From NCBI GenBank assembly GCA_017860985.1, contig JAGFXG010000051.1, positions 1-7,399 on the forward strand: 7,399 nt of DNA, in the 5' to 3' direction. Source of the DNA: Deltaproteobacteria bacterium. GTDB lineage: Bacteria; Desulfobacterota; Syntrophia; Syntrophales; Smithellaceae. The first letter of the stretch is position 1. The number at the start of each line of letters is the position of its first letter. Position numbers and translations under genes: made by a program. Below are positions 5,760 to 7,399 of this stretch, in pieces. The notes beneath the pieces were generated by a model. It did not search any database. It saw nothing but the letters and a program-made list of their open reading frames with translations, and was not told the origin of the DNA.

Positions 5760-6296
5760 TTAAAAATCCAGTACATTGTTTAAATGGTTGCGGGCCAGCA
5801 TGATACCCAAAACCGTTTTGGCGTCATTCAATTCGCCGCTTTTCAAGAATTCGGCAGCCCGTGCAAAACTGACCGGGATGACGTCAATGCATTCATCTTC
5901 ATCCGGCGTAAGCGGCGCGTAAACCAGATCCTGCGCCAGAAAAAAATACATAAATTCATTGCAGTAACCGGGCAGAAGGTATCCGGCAAAAAGCTTTGTC
6001 AGCTTCCCGGCCCGATACCCCGTTTCTTCGGCAAGCTCCCTTTGTGCGCAGTCTGTCGGCGATTCGCCGTCGTCATCGAAAGAGCCGGCCGGAATTTCCA
6101 GAAGGTTTTGTCCGGTCGGGACGCGGAATTGTCTGATCAGCAGAAGCTCATTTTCGGCGTTGACAGCAGCAACCGCGACGGTTGGTTTATGGTCAATCCA
6201 GCTTTGCCGGGTTTTTTTACCCGTGGCAAGCTCAACTTCTTCTTCCCAGACAGTGAATATTTTACAGGTATAGGATTTTTTTCTGTGCTTTCCCAT
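5760..6296 (-). CDS. NUDIX hydrolase, ADP-ribose pyrophosphatase type
   Basis: This 178-residue cytoplasmic enzyme would split ADP-ribose or a related nucleoside-diphosphate sugar into AMP and a sugar phosphate with Mg2+. The N-terminal beta region (VELATGKKTRQSWIDHKPTV) and LLIRQFRVPTGQNLLEIPAG are typical of NudF/ADPRase-like members. The Nudix box spans residues 71-94 and ends in the canonical RELAEETGY, with the catalytic glutamates present. Its first half reads GSFDDDGE, one residue longer than the standard G-X5-E. A later acidic PDEDE (131-135) may supply further metal ligands. The ATG at 6296 (MGKHRKKSY) is chosen because the frame upstream runs into the thioredoxin gene and carries no Nudix-family sequence. 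It follows the thioredoxin stop by 16 bp on the same strand, so the two form an operon. The substrate is inferred from the family. Confidence 0.9.
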   Translation of the reverse strand: MGKHRKKSYTCKIFTVWEEEVELATGKKTRQSWIDHKPTVAVAAVNAENELLLIRQFRVPTGQNLLEIPAGSFDDDGESPTDCAQRELAEETGYRAGKLTKLFAGYLLPGYCNEFMYFFLAQDLVYAPLTPDEDECIDVIPVSFARAAEFLKSGELNDAKTVLGIMLARNHLNNVLDF

Positions 6297-6312
6297 GGAC
6301 GGCTTTTCCGCT

Positions 6313-6870
6313 TCAGTTTGTCTGAATGATGGCGAGAAGGTGCTTCTCAATTTCCTGTTTCGGATGGGCACCCACAAGGCGTTCCACAAGTCTTCCTTCC
6401 CGGAAAAAAAGCATGGTGGGAATGCTGCGAATTCCATACTGGGATGCGGTAACCGGATTTTCGTCCACATTCAGTTTGACGACCTTGACGCCGTTGGCAT
6501 AATCCGATGCGAGTTCGTCAATGACTGGGGCAAGGCTTTTGCAGGGGCCGCACCAGGGTGCCCAGCAATCGACCAGCACGGAAGTCTCCGTGGTCAGTAC
6601 TTCGCGGGCAAACGAATCATCGGTGACATCGATAGGTTTGATGTCCTGCTTCGCGATAACAAGCGGTTCACCGCACTTGCCGCAAAGCGGTTTTGCATTA
6701 AGGCGCTCTTCAGGCATCCGGTTTTTCGTTCCGCATTTCAGGCATCGGATAATCAGGTCATCCAGGGGAGCGTGGCAGTTGCCGCATGTTGGACGGCCCT
6801 GAAACTTCTGTTTCGGTATGCGATTTTTGGTACCGCAGTTCAGACAGCGGATAATGACATTGTCTGGCAT
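6313..6870 (-). CDS. trxC: Thioredoxin (TrxC-type) with duplicated N-terminal zinc ribbon
   Basis: This 185-residue cytoplasmic thioredoxin would reduce protein disulfides using electrons from thioredoxin reductase. The C-terminal ~110 residues are a complete thioredoxin fold with the WCGPC redox centre at 106-110 and the cis-proline in RSIPT (P151). The N-terminus resembles thioredoxin 2 (E. coli TrxC, 139 residues, one zinc ribbon), but here the ribbon occurs twice: C9/C12/C29/C32 and C43/C46/C63/C66, each starting IIRCLXCGTKNR and ending CGXC. The two 31-residue copies share 18 residues. In E. coli the single ribbon binds zinc and tunes redox behaviour and stress response; the effect of doubling it is unknown. 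The start ATG 6870 follows GAGGGG (6877-6882) with a 6-nt spacer, and a promoter-like pair lies just beyond. It is first in an operon with the NUDIX hydrolase. Confidence 0.92.
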   Translation of the reverse strand: MPDNVIIRCLNCGTKNRIPKQKFQGRPTCGNCHAPLDDLIIRCLKCGTKNRMPEERLNAKPLCGKCGEPLVIAKQDIKPIDVTDDSFAREVLTTETSVLVDCWAPWCGPCKSLAPVIDELASDYANGVKVVKLNVDENPVTASQYGIRSIPTMLFFREGRLVERLVGAHPKQEIEKHLLAIIQTN

Positions 6871-6896
6871 AAATATCCCCTCAAAACTATTAGTGT

Positions 6897-6925
6897 ATTA
6901 TCTCTTTTTTCATCCAAAAAGGCAA
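6897..6925 (-). promoter_or_regulatory. Sigma-70-like promoter of the thioredoxin-NUDIX operon
   Basis: On the minus strand, TTGCCT (6920-6925) is followed, after exactly 17 bp, by GATAAT (6897-6902). These match four of six and five of six consensus bases. Transcription would begin near 6890, giving a leader of about 20 nt that contains the GAGGGG ribosome site at 6877-6882. The -35 box lies immediately after the upstream YbaK stop codon, so the promoter would uncouple the two transcripts. It is predicted by eye only. Confidence 0.5.
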
Positions 6926-6926
6926 A

Positions 6927-7399
6927 TTATATCGCAACACTGACTTCGCGTGGCTCCAGAATGCGAACCAGCTCGGAGGGCGGCATTTTTGCTAGCAATC
7001 CCCTGGCCCCGGCATTGATAAATATTTCGGGCAAGTCAGCGATGGTCTTTTCCATGCAGACAGTCAATGGTTTCCTGGTTCCGAACGGGGATGTCCCTCC
7101 CACCATGAAGCCGGTGTGTTTGTGAGCGGTATCAGGTTTACAGGGTGTGATGGATTTTACTCCCAGCACGCGGGCCAGTGCTTTTGTCGAGACTTCCTTA
7201 TCCCCATGCATCAGGATGATAAGTGGTTTGGCGGTTTCATCTTCCATCACCAGAGTCTTAATCACACAATGTTCATCCACGCCAAGTCTGGCAGATGATA
7301 CGCGCGTTCCCCCTTTATCTTCATATTTATAGGAATGCAGCGTAAAGACTGCATTATTTGCTTTTAAGGCAAGAATCGCCGGTGTGGTTGGAATCTTTT
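6927..7399 (-). CDS. ybaK: YbaK-type aminoacyl-tRNA deacylase (5' end outside window)
   Basis: This is a YbaK/EbsC-family editing protein that hydrolyses mischarged aminoacyl-tRNA, classically Cys-tRNA(Pro), in trans. The frame is open to the right edge: before the in-frame GTG at 7280 it reads KIPTTPAILALKANNAVFTL and then continues through YEDKGGTRVSSARLGV, which is the family's normal N-terminus. That GTG is therefore not the start. About 156 residues are visible, against about 159 for E. coli YbaK, so only a few N-terminal residues are missing. Family features include DEHCVIKTL, whose lysine corresponds to the conserved catalytic-pocket lysine, the VGGTSPFGTRK loop that shapes the active site, and AGARGLLAKMPPSEL near the end. 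The gene stops with TAA at 6927-6929, 56 bp upstream of the thioredoxin start on the same strand. Confidence 0.95.
   Translation of the reverse strand, partial: KIPTTPAILALKANNAVFTLHSYKYEDKGGTRVSSARLGVDEHCVIKTLVMEDETAKPLIILMHGDKEVSTKALARVLGVKSITPCKPDTAHKHTGFMVGGTSPFGTRKPLTVCMEKTIADLPEIFINAGARGLLAKMPPSELVRILEPREVSVAI

Noticed and set aside
6297..6470. Longer NUDIX frame starting at 6470
   Set aside because: The extra 58 residues overlap the thioredoxin coding sequence on the same strand in another frame and contain no Nudix-family sequence.
6295..7125. 276-codon plus-strand open frame opposite thioredoxin and YbaK
   Set aside because: It is antisense to two confidently identified genes and has no recognisable domain.

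Overview
This window looks like ordinary chromosome from an anaerobic deltaproteobacterium-like organism (Desulfobacterota; a Syntrophales/Syntrophus-Smithella type lineage is my best guess). That placement is inference. It rests on an AMP-forming phenylacetate-CoA ligase next to a tandem-ACT protein, a QueG-like iron-sulfur protein, a small CSDGSCIG-type cysteine-repeat protein, and a membrane sensor paired with a YfhG/QseG-like lipoprotein. No rRNA, tRNA, CRISPR array, phage gene or intact insertion sequence is visible.

Layout, left to right. Positions 1-293 (+) hold the C-terminal end of the RNA ligase RtcB. Positions 304-477 are a remarkable imperfect palindrome of about 174 bp. Positions 566-877 (+) encode a 103-residue protein made of two near-identical four-cysteine repeats. 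Positions 950-3555 (-) form a leftward operon: phenylacetate-CoA ligase (paaK-like), then a tandem ACT-domain protein, then a QueG-like 4Fe-4S protein. Positions 3556-3839 are a divergent control region with several dyads and a possible leader peptide. Positions 3840-5743 (+) carry a two-gene unit: a HAMP membrane sensor with a degenerate GGDEF (GGDDF) output domain, overlapping by ATGA a coiled-coil lipoprotein. Positions 5760-6870 (-) carry a thioredoxin with a duplicated zinc ribbon followed by a NUDIX ADP-sugar hydrolase, behind a recognisable promoter. Positions 6927-7399 (-) hold an almost complete YbaK-type aminoacyl-tRNA deacylase that runs off the right edge.

How the genes fit together. 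The paaK-ACT-QueG-like operon looks like an aryl-acid/amino-acid catabolism unit: CoA activation of an aryl acid, a small-molecule-binding ACT protein and a redox protein. The sensor/lipoprotein pair resembles the GlrK(QseE)-QseG arrangement, but the kinase is replaced by a GGDEF-like domain. The thioredoxin-NUDIX-YbaK stretch is housekeeping (redox, nucleotide sanitation, tRNA proofreading). I did not find a clearly unprecedented system. The features most worth a second look are the large palindrome, the output-swapped sensor/lipoprotein pair, and the two independent tandem cysteine-ribbon duplications.
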